Part shown: positions 1 through 9,971 of the stretch, piece after piece
How the letters are laid out: each line of letters opens with the position of its first letter
How positions within the stretch are numbered: the stretch's first letter is position 1
NCBI GenBank assembly: GCA_039707465.1
Contig: CM077643.1
Coordinates: forward strand, 66,838,605 to 66,902,604
Direction of reading: 5' to 3'
Length of the DNA: 64,000 nt
Origin: Rhabdophis nuchalis
Lineage: Eukaryota > Chordata > Lepidosauria > Squamata > Natricidae
Program-made: the position numbers and the translations under genes
Notes under the pieces: model-generated
The model's database searches: none
Seen by the model: only the letters and a program-made list of their open reading frames with translations
Told to the model about the DNA's origin: nothing

Positions 1-816
1 AATCAACTGGAAAATAATGACATTTAAGCCAGTTATTAAAGATTAATGTCCATGCTGTAATCTTGATCCCTCAATTGGATATGTTCTAGCCTCAGAATTA
101 CATTAGATATGTGCTTTGGAACTTGGAACACTGCTCTTATAAATTGAGTTTAGGAAGTAAATGAAAAACTATTCCATTATAGTTTATTCCACTATTATTA
201 ACATACATTATTACGACTACAATTCCAATTATTTTTACCAGTTTCTGCAGTTATTATGAGATACCAAAATGACTCTCTAAGGTCAAAGAATTAAAAATAT
301 TCCTGTGGGAGCTAACCATTGTTTTGTATTTCTAATAAAATCCTACTGTAAAAAAAGGTCTTATTTTCTCTAAGAAATTTGCTGTTTCCCAAATGTCAGA
401 TAAAAAACAACAATAAAGAAAATGACACAAGATTTTAAAAAAGACAAAATCCCCAAAGGGAATAGAAAAGGTGTAAAGGAGAACCAGCTTTAATATCCTG
501 GTGAAGCCAGATTTATTTTACTCTTGCTATTGCATGAGTAAAACTGATGCATTTTCCTGATGGCCTTTGATTTTTCTTGCCAAGGGCTTTCCCTTACACA
601 GTGCTGCAATTCCAGGTCAAATATCAGTGGGAGCAAACTATTATTATGTCATCACTTGGATGGTGCAAGCTGCTCTTTATTGAGCCAACAGATATCTGTC
701 ATCTTCCTTATTATGCAGTTGCAGTCTTTCTGCAAGACTCCAATGCCTTTTGTTCTTTTGACTGGCAGCAGCTTCATTTTACCTGCCCCCTCCCCCTCAT
801 TCCTGAGCACTGATAT
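1..816. other. non-repetitive AT-rich DNA
   Basis: I see no coding region, RNA gene or recognisable repeat here. Open frames near 560-832 show no domain and overlap one another in different frames, so I treat them as chance. Confidence 0.5.
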
Positions 817-1080
817 CAATACAATACAATAGCAGAGTTGGAAGGGACCTTGGAGGTGTTCTAGTCCAACCCCTTGCCTAGGCAGGAAACCCTATGCCAT
901 TTCAGACAAATGGCTATCCAACATCTTCTTAAAGACTTCCAATGTTGGGGCATTCACAACATCTGGAGGCAAGCTGTTCCACTGATTATGGCAATTCTTC
1001 TAACTGTCAGGAAATGTCTCCTCAGTTCTAAGTTGCTCCTCTCCTTGATTAGTTTCCACCCATTGCTTCCTGTTCTACAC

Positions 1081-1838
1081 TCAGGTGCCTTGGAGAATAG
1101 CTCTTCTCTGCATTCTTTCTAGAGTCTCCACAACTTTTCTACACCATGGCGACCAAAACTGAATGCAGTATTCCAAGTGTGGCCTTACCAAGGCATTATA
1201 AAGTGGTATTAACACTTCATGTGATCTTGACTCTATCCCTCTGTTTATGCAGCCTAGAGCTGTGTTGGTTTTTTTGGCAGCTGCTGCACACTGCTGGCTC
1301 ATATTTAAATGGTTGTCCACTAGGATTCCAAGACCCCTCTTACAGTTGTTACCATTGAGCAAGGTACCACCTATACTGTACCTGTGCATTTTGTTTTTCT
1401 TGCCTAAATGTAGAACCTTACTTTTTTCACCATTGAATTTCATTTTATTAGATACTGCCCAATGTTCAAGTTTGTCAATATCCTTCTGTATCTTAAGCCT
1501 ATCTTCTGGAGTGTTGGCTATTCCTGTCAGTTGGTGTCATCTGCAAATTTGATGACTTCCCCATTTATTCCCTCATCAAAATCATTGAAGATGTTGAAGA
1601 GTACTGGGCCTAAAACCGAGCCTTGGGGTACTCCATTGCATACTTCACTCCATGTAGATGCAGTTCCATTGAGGACTACAGGTTGAGTGTGGTTGGTCAG
1701 CCAGTTATGAATCCATCTTGTGGTGATGCTGTGTAACCCACATTCTTCTACTTTATCTAGTAGTAGGTTATGTTCTACCTCATCAAATGCCTTACTGAAG
1801 TCCAAGTAAACTATATCGACGGCATTCATCTGGTCCAC
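1081..1838 (-). pseudogene. CR1 reverse transcriptase remnant (palm to C-terminus)
   Basis: This is the decayed coding part of the surrounding CR1. Residues read in order on the minus strand: the RT palm with LDFSKAFD, the [10 protein letters not shown] motif, the FADD catalytic pair, then after a frame break the C-terminal region LVRPHLEYCIQFWSP. In an intact CR1 the enzyme copies its own RNA at a nicked chromosomal target. Here the N-terminal endonuclease and part of the palm are absent, so this is a relic. Confidence 0.85.
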
Positions 1839-1935
1839 TAAATTTTGTCACCTTGTCAAAGAATGCAATAAGATTAGTCTGGCATGATCTGTTTTTGACA
1901 AACCCATGTTGGATTTTGCCTATTACTTTGTTTAC

Positions 1936-1943
1936 TTCTAGGT
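1936..1943. repeat. 8-bp target-site duplication of the SPIN-like element (left)
   Basis: The sequence ttctaggt is repeated exactly at 2139-2146. Removing one copy and the element restores a continuous CR1. Confidence 0.85.
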
Positions 1944-2138
1944 CAGTAGGTCTCAACCTTCTTAATGCCGTGACCCTTTAATTCAGTTCTTCATGTTGTG
2001 GTGACCCCCAACCATAAAATTATTTTATGTTTTCAGTATTTTTTTGAAAATATGTGTTTTCCAATGGTCTTTGGCAACCCCTGTGAAAGGGTTGTTTGAC
2101 CCCCAAAAGGGTCCCGTCCCACAGGTTGAGAACCACTG
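1944..2138. mobile_element. SPIN-like non-autonomous hAT transposon
   Basis: A 195-bp insertion inside the CR1. It is bounded by TIRs starting CAGTAGGTCTCAACCTTC and ending AGGTTGAGAACCACTG. It has a perfect 8-bp target duplication, ttctaggt, at 1936-1943 and 2139-2146, which is the hAT signature. The interior (ATGCCGTGACCCTTTAATTC, GGTGACCCCCAACCATAAAA, GTGAAAGGGTTGTTTGACCC) is what I know from the SPIN (Space Invaders) hAT family. It has no transposase, so it would have moved by borrowing one. The family match is from memory, but the boundaries are seen directly. Confidence 0.85.
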
Positions 2139-2379
2139 TTCTAGGTGTTCACTAATTCATTGCTTGATTAACTTTTCCAGAATCTTTCCTGATATTGAGG
2201 TCAGGCTGATAGGTCTATAGTTTCCTGGATCTATTTTTTTTCCTTTTTTGAAAATGGGAACCACAACAGCTCTTTTCCAGTCCTCTGGCAGTTCCCTGGT
2301 GCTCCAGGATCTCTGAAATATATGGTACAATGGTTCTGAGATCTTGTCTGCCAGTTCCTTCAGAACCCTAGGGTGTAAT

Positions 2380-2461
2380 CCATCTGATCCGGGTGATTTG
2401 AACTCATCTAGGGTAGACAGGTGCTCCCTCTAGATGAGTTCAAATCACCAGGACCGGATGG
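2380..2461. repeat. inverted duplication of CR1 sequence (hairpin)
   Basis: The arms at 2380-2410 and 2431-2461 are inverted copies, about 31 bp with three or so mismatches, around a 20-bp spacer. The left arm is the end of the minus-strand CR1; the right arm is the same CR1 stretch in plus orientation and then stops. This resembles the inverted junction left by twin priming, or a small rearrangement. Confidence 0.8.
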
Positions 2462-2868
2462 TAGAAAACAGGGACTACCAGTTGATTTTACTCAACTGTT
2501 GGCAATGTGCTTTAACTGCAGAGAAAATATGTTGGCCTCTGACAGAAAAGAAAATAGTGGAGAAACAGAATGGTGTATTTGAAAGGCAACATAGAGAGAA
2601 TGACAAACAGGATTGTTAATTTTGAGTTTACCTGGGCTAATCTCTGGCTACTCCTTCCCTTCTCTGCTTATGAAATGAGACTAACCTTAAAATTGATTTT
2701 TCTCCCTTTATGAATTGAAACTAGCCTTTTAAAATAAATCTCAGTTTGGAAGAGGGTCATTTGCCTAAAAACTAACATTAACAATTGGTAGCAGAGATTC
2801 CCATGTATTTTTTGACTAACAGAAACGACCTAAAAGAGCACAAGCAACTAGTCCTTTGAAGAGCATAT
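2462..2868. other. non-repetitive DNA between CR1 pieces
   Basis: No coding or RNA signal is recognised. An open frame over 2434-2619 begins inside the CR1 arm and has no domain. Confidence 0.4.
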
Positions 2869-3015
2869 TGAGTGAATGCTCCAACACTGGAAGTTTTTAA
2901 GAAGATGTTGGATATCCATTTGTCTGAAGTGGTGTAGGGTTTCCTCTCTAAGCAGGGGGTTGGACTAGAAGACCTTCAAGGTCCCTTCCAACTCTCTTAT
3001 TCTAAATTCTAATAA
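2869..3015 (+). mobile_element. CR1 LINE 3' end, plus strand
   Basis: A short 3' piece of CR1, reading GTGAATGCTCCAACACTGGA and TTAAGAAGATGTTGGATATC, then the 3' UTR (GGTTGGACTAGAAGACCTTC) and an ATTCTAA-type tail. It belongs to the same family as the minus-strand copy at 817. Confidence 0.88.
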
Positions 3016-3254
3016 AAAATCATTCGTAAAAGATAAATTCAGAGAGTGGAAAAAATATAAAAGTGTTCTTTTTTGAATTTTGATCTGGAAACCTTGTAAC
3101 ATTCTGTGGAGTATGTATTTTTAAATTTTTAGGTGATTTGAAATAAACCAGAAGAATACTACTAAATTACAGAAGGAAAATCTTGGGGATACTTATACTA
3201 GGTATCATCAAATTATGAAAGGAATTGGTATTCCCTTCCAATTACATTTCCCTT

Positions 3255-5216
3255 CCAATTCCAATTACATAACAAGGTTATGAACTTCTTTAAGTACATT
3301 AGAAGTAAGAAACCAACTGGGAAGGCCATTGGACCATTAGATAACAATGGAAGGCAAGGGATTATTAAAGAAGAAACAGAGATTGCAGAGAGACTCAATG
3401 AATTATTTGCTTCAGTATTCACTGAAGAAGACAGAGATCACATGCCTAAAACAGAGCCTATCTTCGTAGGGAGGGAAACTGAGGAATTAACCCATATAGA
3501 AATAACCAGAGAGGAGGTCCTTGCATGTCTTGTTAAACTAAACACTAACAAATCACCAGGACCAGATGGCATCTATCCACGAGTTCTCAAGGAACTTAAA
3601 GATGTAATTGCTGATGTCTTTGCCAAAATATATAATCTTTCCCTCAAATCAGGCCTTGTGCTGGATGACTGGAAGGTAGCGAATATAACACCAATCTTCA
3701 AAAAAGGATCCAGAGGTGATCCAGGAAATTACCGGCCGGTCAGCTTGACAAGAGTCCCAGGTAAAGTGATGGAAACCATCTTAAAAGATAAAATTAATAG
3801 GCACGTAGAAGAGAAGGCGCTGCTGAAGGAGAGCCAACATGGCTTTTGCAAGGGCAAATCATGCCTCACTAATCTGTTGGAATTTTTTGAGAGTGTCAAC
3901 AAGCATGTTGGCAAGGGAGATCCAGTTGACATTGTTTATCTGGACTTTCAGAAGGCCTTTGACAAGGTCCCGCACCAAAGGCTCTTAAATAAACTTGCCA
4001 GTCATGAAATAAAGGGACAGGCCTTGTCCTGGATTAGCAACTGGCTAAGGGACAGGAAACAGAGAGTAGCATTAAATGGACACTTCTCCAGGTGGAGGGA
4101 GGTAAAGAGTGGGGTCCCCCAAGGTTCAGTACTGGGACCCCTGCTTTTCAACCTTTTCATAAATGATCTAGAAGTAGGAGTAAACAGCAAGGTAGCCAAA
4201 TTCACCGACGACACTAAATTATTCAGGGTAGTAAAAACTGAGAGAGAGTGTGAGGAGGTCCAGAGGGATCTCTTGACACTGGGGGAGTGAGCAAACCAGT
4301 GGCAAATGAGCTTCAACATTAGTAAGTGCAGAGTGATGCACGTTGGGGCAAAAAACCCCAACTACATCTATAAACTGATGGGGTCTGAACTCCTTGCAAC
4401 TAACCAGGAAAGGGACCTTGGTGTCCTGGTGGACAGCTCAATGAAGGTGTCAACCCAGTGTGCCGCAGCAGTGAAAAAAGCAAACTCATTGCTAGGGATC
4501 ATTAGGAAGGGTATAGAAAATAAGTCAGTAAGTGTCATTTTGCCTCTTTATGAATCTATGGTGAGGCCCCATCTGGAGTATTGTGTACAGTTCTGGTCAC
4601 CATACCTTCAGAAGGATATTATGGAAATGGAAAAGGTGCAGAGGAGGGCAACCAGAATGATTAGGGGGCTGGAACACCTTCCTTACCATCTGAGGCTGCA
4701 ACGGCTGGGCCTCTTCACTCTAGAACGATGGCGCCTGAGAGGTGACCTGATTAAAGTCTATAAAATCATGCACGGTGTGGACAAAGTCGAAAAGGAAAAA
4801 CTGTTTTCCCTATCGCACAACACTAGAACTAGGGGACACTCCATGAAACCTTTGATAGCTAGACCTCAAACAAATAAGAGGAAGTACTTTTTCACCCAGA
4901 GGATCACTGGTCTATGGAACTCCCTGCCAGAAGAAGTGGTGACAGCTGTCAGCCTCAACACCTTTAAGAAAGGATTAGACGAGTTCATGGAGAACAAGGG
5001 TATCAATGGCTATCATTATGAATGCCTAAGGACACCCTCCGGGATGGAGAGATAGGCAGGATATTGCTCAATGCCATTTGCAGGGAATCATAAGCAGGTG
5101 AAGATATCTGCTTGGGAATACCCTGAAGCAAATGGTGAGCCACTGTATGAGACAGAATGCTGGACTGGATGGGCTGTGGCCTGTTCCAGCAAGGCTATTC
5201 TTATGTTCTTATGTTA
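3255..5216 (+). mobile_element. CR1-group LINE, plus strand, 5'-truncated, young
   Basis: A second non-LTR retrotransposon of the CR1 group, from a subfamily with a different 3' end: GATGGGCTGTGGCCTGTTCC followed by a (TTCTTATG)n-type tail at about 5195-5216. Its coding part (3280-5055) has one in-frame stop. The apurinic endonuclease domain and 5' UTR are missing. Just upstream (3228-3270), the motif CCCTTCCAATTACAT is partly repeated; I cannot tell whether it marks the insertion junction. The 3' tail type also occurs in the L3 group, so the subfamily is open. Confidence 0.9.
3280..5055 (+). pseudogene. CR1 ORF2 reverse transcriptase, one premature stop
   Basis: A reverse transcriptase for target-primed copying of LINE RNA. 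RT blocks appear in order: [104 protein letters not shown], then FTDD at 4201-4212, where most relatives have FADD or YADD. A TGA at 4288-4290 interrupts the frame at a position usually tryptophan in CR1 proteins; the same frame then continues to 5055 with LGVLVDSSMKVSTQCAAAVK, VRPHLEYCVQFWSPYLQKDI and the C-terminal domain. About 590 codons are open apart from that stop, so decay is slight. The endonuclease half is lost, so the copy is not autonomous. Confidence 0.9.
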
Positions 5217-5302
5217 TGTACATTGATGTATACAGTATTTCTGAGAAACCTATGGTGTATTTTCAGAAATATACATTAAGGGTCAACAGGCCTTTGCAGT
5301 TT

Positions 5303-5330
5303 TTGAATTGAATTGAATTGAATTGAATTG
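5303..5330. repeat. (GAATT)n pentanucleotide repeat
   Basis: Five uninterrupted GAATT units. Confidence 0.9.
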
Positions 5331-6371
5331 TCCCATTAAATTTAAAGAGCAAAAGATCCATCCTTCCATCCCATTCAAGCTGATTATCTCACTGACTGCC
5401 AAATGCAGATGTGCCTTCCTTGCCCTGCTTTGCGTGAATAGAGTACTTTTCTATCTTCTGTTAGATATATACTTCAATCATTACATTTCCCATCTTCCTC
5501 TATGAAAGCAAGTCGGGTCATTTTGATTTGCCTTTCTTTATGGTGGTCTGTAACATAACAACCAAGAATATTGGGTATGTCATTCCTGACATGCAACAGT
5601 CTCCAATGTTTTAGAGCCTATGATGATTTTCCTTTGGCGTTATGGATAAATAGAGCAACATTTGAAAGGCCATTTTTCTCTCGCCTTTGCCCTAAAATAT
5701 TATGAGTTGAGGTTCAGAAGAGCTAAGCTTATTCCCTCCTGTCTGACCCCCATTCCATTAACTAGTTTCTTATCACAGCATCACCTAGCAACCACAGATG
5801 AAACCCATGTCCCTTTTTCCTTTCCTTTTTAATTGTGCCCTAGCAATACGTTTCCAGTTTTCATACTGAAAATAAAGTTTCCACCTGAGAGTTATAATGA
5901 TTTCTGGTTTGGCTTTTTTTTTTGCTTTAGTGCTGTGATCCTACACAGCTTGCAGGTGATTTTATACTGGCACAGATGACTTCTGCATTTTCTTCTAGTA
6001 TGGCCCAGAACAAGAGAGAAACCACTGAAATAACATAAATCAGAGTTTATTTCTTCATTGGGATTTTCATTCACTCTCCTTCTCCATCCCAGAAGCATTT
6101 CTGATACTTATTTTTGAGACAGCATCTAAACATGCTTGTCAAATGAATAGTGTGAGGTTAGCAGAGGCATTGAGCACTGGGGCAAGAAAGTTTCATAGCT
6201 AAATATTGTTTCCTTTAGCTAATATTACTTTCTATTGCATTTCACCTTTGGGAGAAAACTGTAAACTGTAAAAATTTCTAATCATGCAGTATAGGTCAGG
6301 ACACAGACAGTATTATGTGAAGAACTAAGGCTTGACTGCTTGGTCCTACAATGTCCTTTGTATATGACACA

Positions 6372-6373
<2 letters not shown>
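5331..6373. other. non-repetitive DNA
   Basis: No coding, RNA or transposon signal that I can support. A minus-strand open frame at 5892-6098 ends in a poly-lysine stretch from an A-rich run and shows no domain. Confidence 0.45.

Positions 6374-6405
<32 letters not shown>
6374..6405. repeat. (CA)n microsatellite
   Basis: Uninterrupted CA dinucleotides over 32 bp. Confidence 0.95.
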
Positions 6406-6408
<3 letters not shown>

Positions 6409-6584
6409 TGTCACAACACCCTGGTAAGCCCCAATTAAGGGAGGAAGCAAGCTCCTTTCCTTTTCTGTCTTTCGGATCAAAGCAAAGTACAAGGTTAAAA
6501 TCAAATTAAACTTACCCTGTGCTAAAAAACTTCTATGAAAATAAAACTATCCCTAAAAAACCCCTTAATAATTTAAAATTTAAA

Positions 6585-6956
6585 TTACCCTAGGCCAGCC
6601 AAGTGGAAGAAGTGAGTTTTTAATAGCTGTCGGAAGGAGCGAAGGTCCGTGGTTGTTCTGATTTCTGGGGGAAGGTCGTTCCAGAGGGTCGGGCCCACCA
6701 CAGAGAAGGCCCTTCCCCTGGGCGTCACCCGCTGGCACAGCCTAGTGGACGGCACCCGGAGAAGTCCCTCTCTATGGGAGCGAATCGGCCGCAGGGATGT
6801 ATGGGGCAGAATGCGATCCCGCAGATAGCTAGGTCCCGTGCCATGGAGCGCTTTAAAGATGGTAACTAACACCTTGAAGCGCACCTGAAAGACGACAGGC
6901 AGCCAGTGCAGCTCGCGCAGGAGCGGTGTTACATGGGAGAACCTAGAGGCTCCCAT
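6585..6956 (-). pseudogene. L2 reverse transcriptase C-terminal part, cut off by the insertion
   Basis: The continuation of the same L2 protein on the other side of the antisense insert: SRFSHVTPLLRELHWLPVVF, FKALHGTGPSYLRDRILPH, then RGRAFSVVGPTLWNDLPPEI and a stop after HFFHLAGLG. These motifs match the C-terminus of the other L2 copies in this window (for example 47174-47691). The frame is open for 123 codons. Confidence 0.9.
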
Positions 6957-6959
6957 CTA

Positions 6960-7163
6960 GCCGGCCTAGTGTAACCCCCTGTATTGACCATTAGACAGTT
7001 TTAAATTTGGGATTTTAATTCGGTTTTTAGCACAGGTTTTACTAGAATAAGTTTTTAAATTTTATATGTTTTGTATGTATTTTAACATTCCTGTGCGCCG
7101 CCCTGGGTCCGTTGGAGAAGGGCGGGATATAAATTTAATAAGAAAAAAATAAGATAATAAGAA
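6960..7163 (+). mobile_element. L2 3' end nested in antisense L2
   Basis: A 204-bp plus-strand copy of only the L2 3' UTR: it begins GCCGGCCTAGTGTAACCCC, carries GTGCGCCGCCCTGGGTCC and GGGCGGGATATAAATTTAAT, and ends in an A-rich tail. The same 3' UTR is seen at 15000-15223 and 17450-17662. It interrupts the host L2 with a cta duplication. Confidence 0.88.
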
Positions 7164-8946
7164 CTACCCGCGCGGCTGCATTCTGGACTAGCTGAAGCCT
7201 TCGGGTGCACCTCAAGGGGAGCCCCATGTAGAGAGCATTACAGTAGTCCAGTCGGGATGTCACGAGGGCATGAGTGACTGTGCAAAGGGCACCCCGATCC
7301 AATAGGGGCCGCAACTGGCGGACCAGGCGGACCTGGTAAAACGCCCTCCTGGCCACGGCTGTCACTTGATCTTCCATGGACAGCCGGGCATCGAGGAGGA
7401 TGCCCAAGTTGCATGCCCCATCCACAGGGGTTAGATGTTCACCCCCTATGGCCAGTGATGGAGTCAACTGGTTGTACCGGGATGCCGGAAACCACAGCCA
7501 CTTGGTCTTGGACGGGTTGAGTCTGAGTCTGTTACTTCCCATCCAGGCCCGCACGCCTTCCAGGCACTGGCACATCACTGCTACGGCATCGTTGGGGTGG
7601 TTTGGGGTAGATATATACAGCTGTGTATCATCAGCATAGAGATGGTACTCTACCCCAAAACCACGGATGATCTCACCCAGCGGCTTCATATATGTGTTGA
7701 ACAGGAGTGGCGAGAGGACCGACCCCTGAGGCACCCCACAGGTGAGGGGCCTAGAGGTCGACCTCTGCCCTCCTGTCAACACAAATTGCAATCGACCGGA
7801 GAGGTAGGAGGAGAACCACCGCAACACGGTGCCTCTCACCCCCAACCCCTCCAGCCGATGCAATAGGATACCATGGTCGATGGTATCAAAAGCCGCTGAG
7901 AGGTCTAATAGGACCAGGATGGAGGAACAACCCCCATCTCTGGCCCTCCAGAGATCATCTACCAATGCGACCAATGCTGTCTCGGTGCTATGCCCGGGCC
8001 GGAAGCCGGAGTGGCGCGGGTCCAGATAATCAACTTCCTCCAGATGACGGGGAAACTGTTGTGCCACCACACTCTCTACAACCTTCGCCAAAAAGCGAAG
8101 ATTGGAGACCGGACGGTAATTCACCAGTAATGCCGGGTCCAGAGAGGGCTTCTTGAGGAGGGGTCTCACCATCGCCTCTTTAAGGGAGGCCGGCAAGAAC
8201 CCCTCACTCAGGGAAGCGTTGACCACCTCCTGGAGCCAGCCTCGTGTAACCTCCCAGGATGCCAGTACAAGCCAGGAGGGACACTGGTCCAATAAACATG
8301 TGGTAGCTCGCAGTCGCCCACGTAACCTGTCCATATCATCGGAAGTAACAGAGTCAAACTCTTCCCACAAAACTGTCTCAAGATCTGCCTCGGGGCATCC
8401 CACTGGGCCACTTTCGGTGGGGACCATCTCGCTCTGAATCTGAGCGATTTTATCCTGCAGATATTCCCCAAATTCCTCTGCTCTACCCTGCAACGGGGCT
8501 TCCCGCACTCTCTGTTGAAGGAGGGAGCGGGTCACCCTAAACAGGGCGGCAGGGCGATTATCTGCGGATGCAATGAGAGTGGCACAATGATGACGTTTGG
8601 CCACTCTCAATGCCACAAGGTAAGTCCGTAAATGGGCTCTCACCTGTGTTCGGTCAGATTCAGACCGTGTGGATCTCCACCGCCTCTCTAGGCGTCTCTT
8701 GAGGCGCTTCATCTCCCCCAGCTCCTCAGTGAACCAAGGAGCCAGGGTGACTCGACGCCGCAAGAGAGGCCGCAAGGGCGCGACCCGATCCAAGGTCCCC
8801 GTAGCCGCGGTATTCCACGCGACCACCAGGTCCTCTGTCGGGGCGCGGGTCAAGGACTCAGGTAGTGGCCCAAGCACCGTCTGGAACCTATCCGAATCCA
8901 TCAGGCGCTTGGGGCGGAACCATATAGGTGAATCACAAGAGACCAT
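7164..8946 (-). pseudogene. L2 reverse transcriptase (N-terminal linker to thumb), frame open
   Basis: The main coding part of the minus-strand L2, about 594 codons without a stop until the inserted element. Blocks in order: basic linker (TEELGEMKRLKRRLERRW), RT finger NYRPVSNLRFLAKVVES, HSGFRPGHSTETALVALVDD, palm [38 protein letters not shown], catalytic YHLYADDTQLYIS, then the thumb with LRLNPSKTKWLWF and LGILLDARLSMEDQVTAVAR. It copies L2 RNA at a nicked target in intact elements. The last residues before the stop come from the insertion, not from L2. I see no internal stop or frameshift, so this copy is fairly recent. Confidence 0.9.
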
Positions 8947-8984
8947 GCAGACAGAAAGCTATTTTTGTTGCCTTTTGTTTACAT

Positions 8985-9150
8985 TTGTGTTATGTTTGTG
9001 CTGATAAATAAATAAACAAGGGAGACTAGTATAGATCTATTTCAAGCTATTTAGCTCTCATCAGCTAGCCATACCCATACTGGGTTTCAAACCAGGGAAA
9101 TATTACATGTGAGGCAGTTGTAATTGCCACTAGACCACCGGTTCTCCTCC
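8985..9150 (-). mobile_element. tRNA-derived SINE, minus strand
   Basis: Read on the minus strand, a polymerase III internal promoter is visible: A box TGGTCTAGTGG (plus 9127-9137) and B box GGTTTGAAACC (plus 9083-9093), spaced as in a tRNA. A non-tRNA body follows (GCTAGCTGATGAGAGCTAAA) and an A/T-rich tail with TAAATAAA-type sequence near 8990-9005. It is not a functional tRNA gene: there is no clean cloverleaf and a SINE body is attached. Confidence 0.75.
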
Positions 9151-9180
9151 TGATCAGCTGAGCCAGGGGAATAGGTATAT

Positions 9181-9231
9181 ACTTGTGTCACAAGTATATG
9201 ATATATATACAAATGATATATATATCATTTG
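9181..9231. repeat. AT-rich palindromes
   Basis: 9210-9231 is a perfect 22-bp palindrome of ATAT flanked by CAAATG/CATTTG. ACTTGTGTCACAAGT at 9181-9195 is also self-complementary around one base. Confidence 0.85.
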
Positions 9232-9305
9232 TGGTGTTCCTGCCTGGAAGGCTCCTAGGATGGAGCTGAATGGCAAAAGAGAAGCAGTATTTGGGCATAC
9301 CATAT

Positions 9306-9327
9306 CACACACACACACACACACACA
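9306..9327. repeat. (CA)n microsatellite
   Basis: Eleven CA units. Confidence 0.95.
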
Positions 9328-9329
9328 AG

Positions 9330-9971
9330 TTTCCGTAGATTTTCATGGGTACAGGTATGCAGGTCTTGGCGTATTCAGTTTTTCCCCCATGTAAGATTGA
9401 TAGTATTATGGTGCCATTTCGCCGAGGTACCACTTGCCATCTTCAGGCTGGTGCCTTTGGCTTTGTACTTTTGTGAGCAAAGCGTGATTGGAGCTGCCAT
9501 CTCTCTATAAGTATTGGTGGGAAGGGGTGGTAACTAACATTGACGTACCGACTGAGCAGATTCAAAGTCATTGGATCAGGAATGGGATTGCCCGTTCCTC
9601 ATGTACAGATTTTAATTTCAACTATTGTTACCACAATAGGATTGGCTGCAGGAAGCTCAGCTATAGAGCTGTGAAGAAGACAGCGGGATATAATAATGGG
9701 TATTTAGCAACACTGGCAATTAAGCCAAATTAATATTTCCTCATCATAAGTAGGCAGGTAGGATTGCAATAAATGCTTTCTAATTTATGGTTCATCAACC
9801 ATTAGAGAAATATTCAGCCTGCTAACCAGAAACCTTGGCTTCTTTTTCTCTTATTTTCTTCCATGATTTCATTGCAACAGGTAGGGAAAGGCTAATAGAA
9901 CATATGCCTTGCATTCAGACAAGCCACGCAAAGCAGTTCCAAAGGAACATTGCAAAACTGTCTTTTCAGAT
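9330..9971. other. unassigned, possibly repeat-derived
   Basis: No gene recognised. Part of it (about 9335-9480, around TTCGCCGAGGTACCACTTGC and CATCTTCAGGCTGGTGCC) looks like an interspersed repeat of squamate genomes, but I cannot name the family with confidence. Confidence 0.25.

Larger units (their letters stand above)
817..2430 (-). mobile_element. CR1 LINE, 5'-truncated, minus strand
   Basis: A CR1-clade non-LTR retrotransposon read on the minus strand. Its 3' end is the (CAATA)-type tail at 817-830, followed by the usual CR1 3' block (GAGTTGGAAGGGACCTTGGA on the plus strand). Two stretches of reverse-transcriptase protein remain: 1838-1527 holds [30 protein letters not shown] and KFADDT (the YxDD catalytic box), and 1443-1081 holds the thumb and C-terminal part with LGILVDNHLNMS and YNALVRPHLEYCIQFWSP. 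The endonuclease half is missing, and the frame is broken between the two stretches. The body is interrupted by the hAT insertion at 1944-2138. It cannot encode an active enzyme. The clade is certain to CR1 level; I cannot give the subfamily. Confidence 0.92.
6495..8930 (-). mobile_element. L2 LINE, 5'-truncated, minus strand, split by an insertion
   Basis: An L2-clade retrotransposon on the minus strand. The protein begins about where the linker after the endonuclease should be (IWFRPKRLMDSDRFQTVLGP), so the endonuclease is lost by 5' truncation near 8930. The coding region runs almost unbroken through RT and the C-terminal domain, then a 3' UTR to about 6495. The very end of the L2 3' UTR, present in other copies here, is missing. 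An antisense L2 3' end at 6960-7163 splits it, with a 3-bp cta duplicated at 6957-6959 and 7164-7166. The third-base GC content is much higher than in the AT-rich flanks. Confidence 0.92.

Noticed and set aside
2434..2619. Short open frame after the CR1 hairpin
   Set aside because: Begins in the duplicated CR1 arm and continues into unrelated sequence; no domain.
7376..9004. Plus-strand open frames across the L2
   Set aside because: They are antisense shadows of the GC-rich L2 reverse transcriptase.
9083..9137. Possible tRNA gene
   Set aside because: The A and B boxes belong to a SINE with a non-tRNA body; no cloverleaf can be completed.
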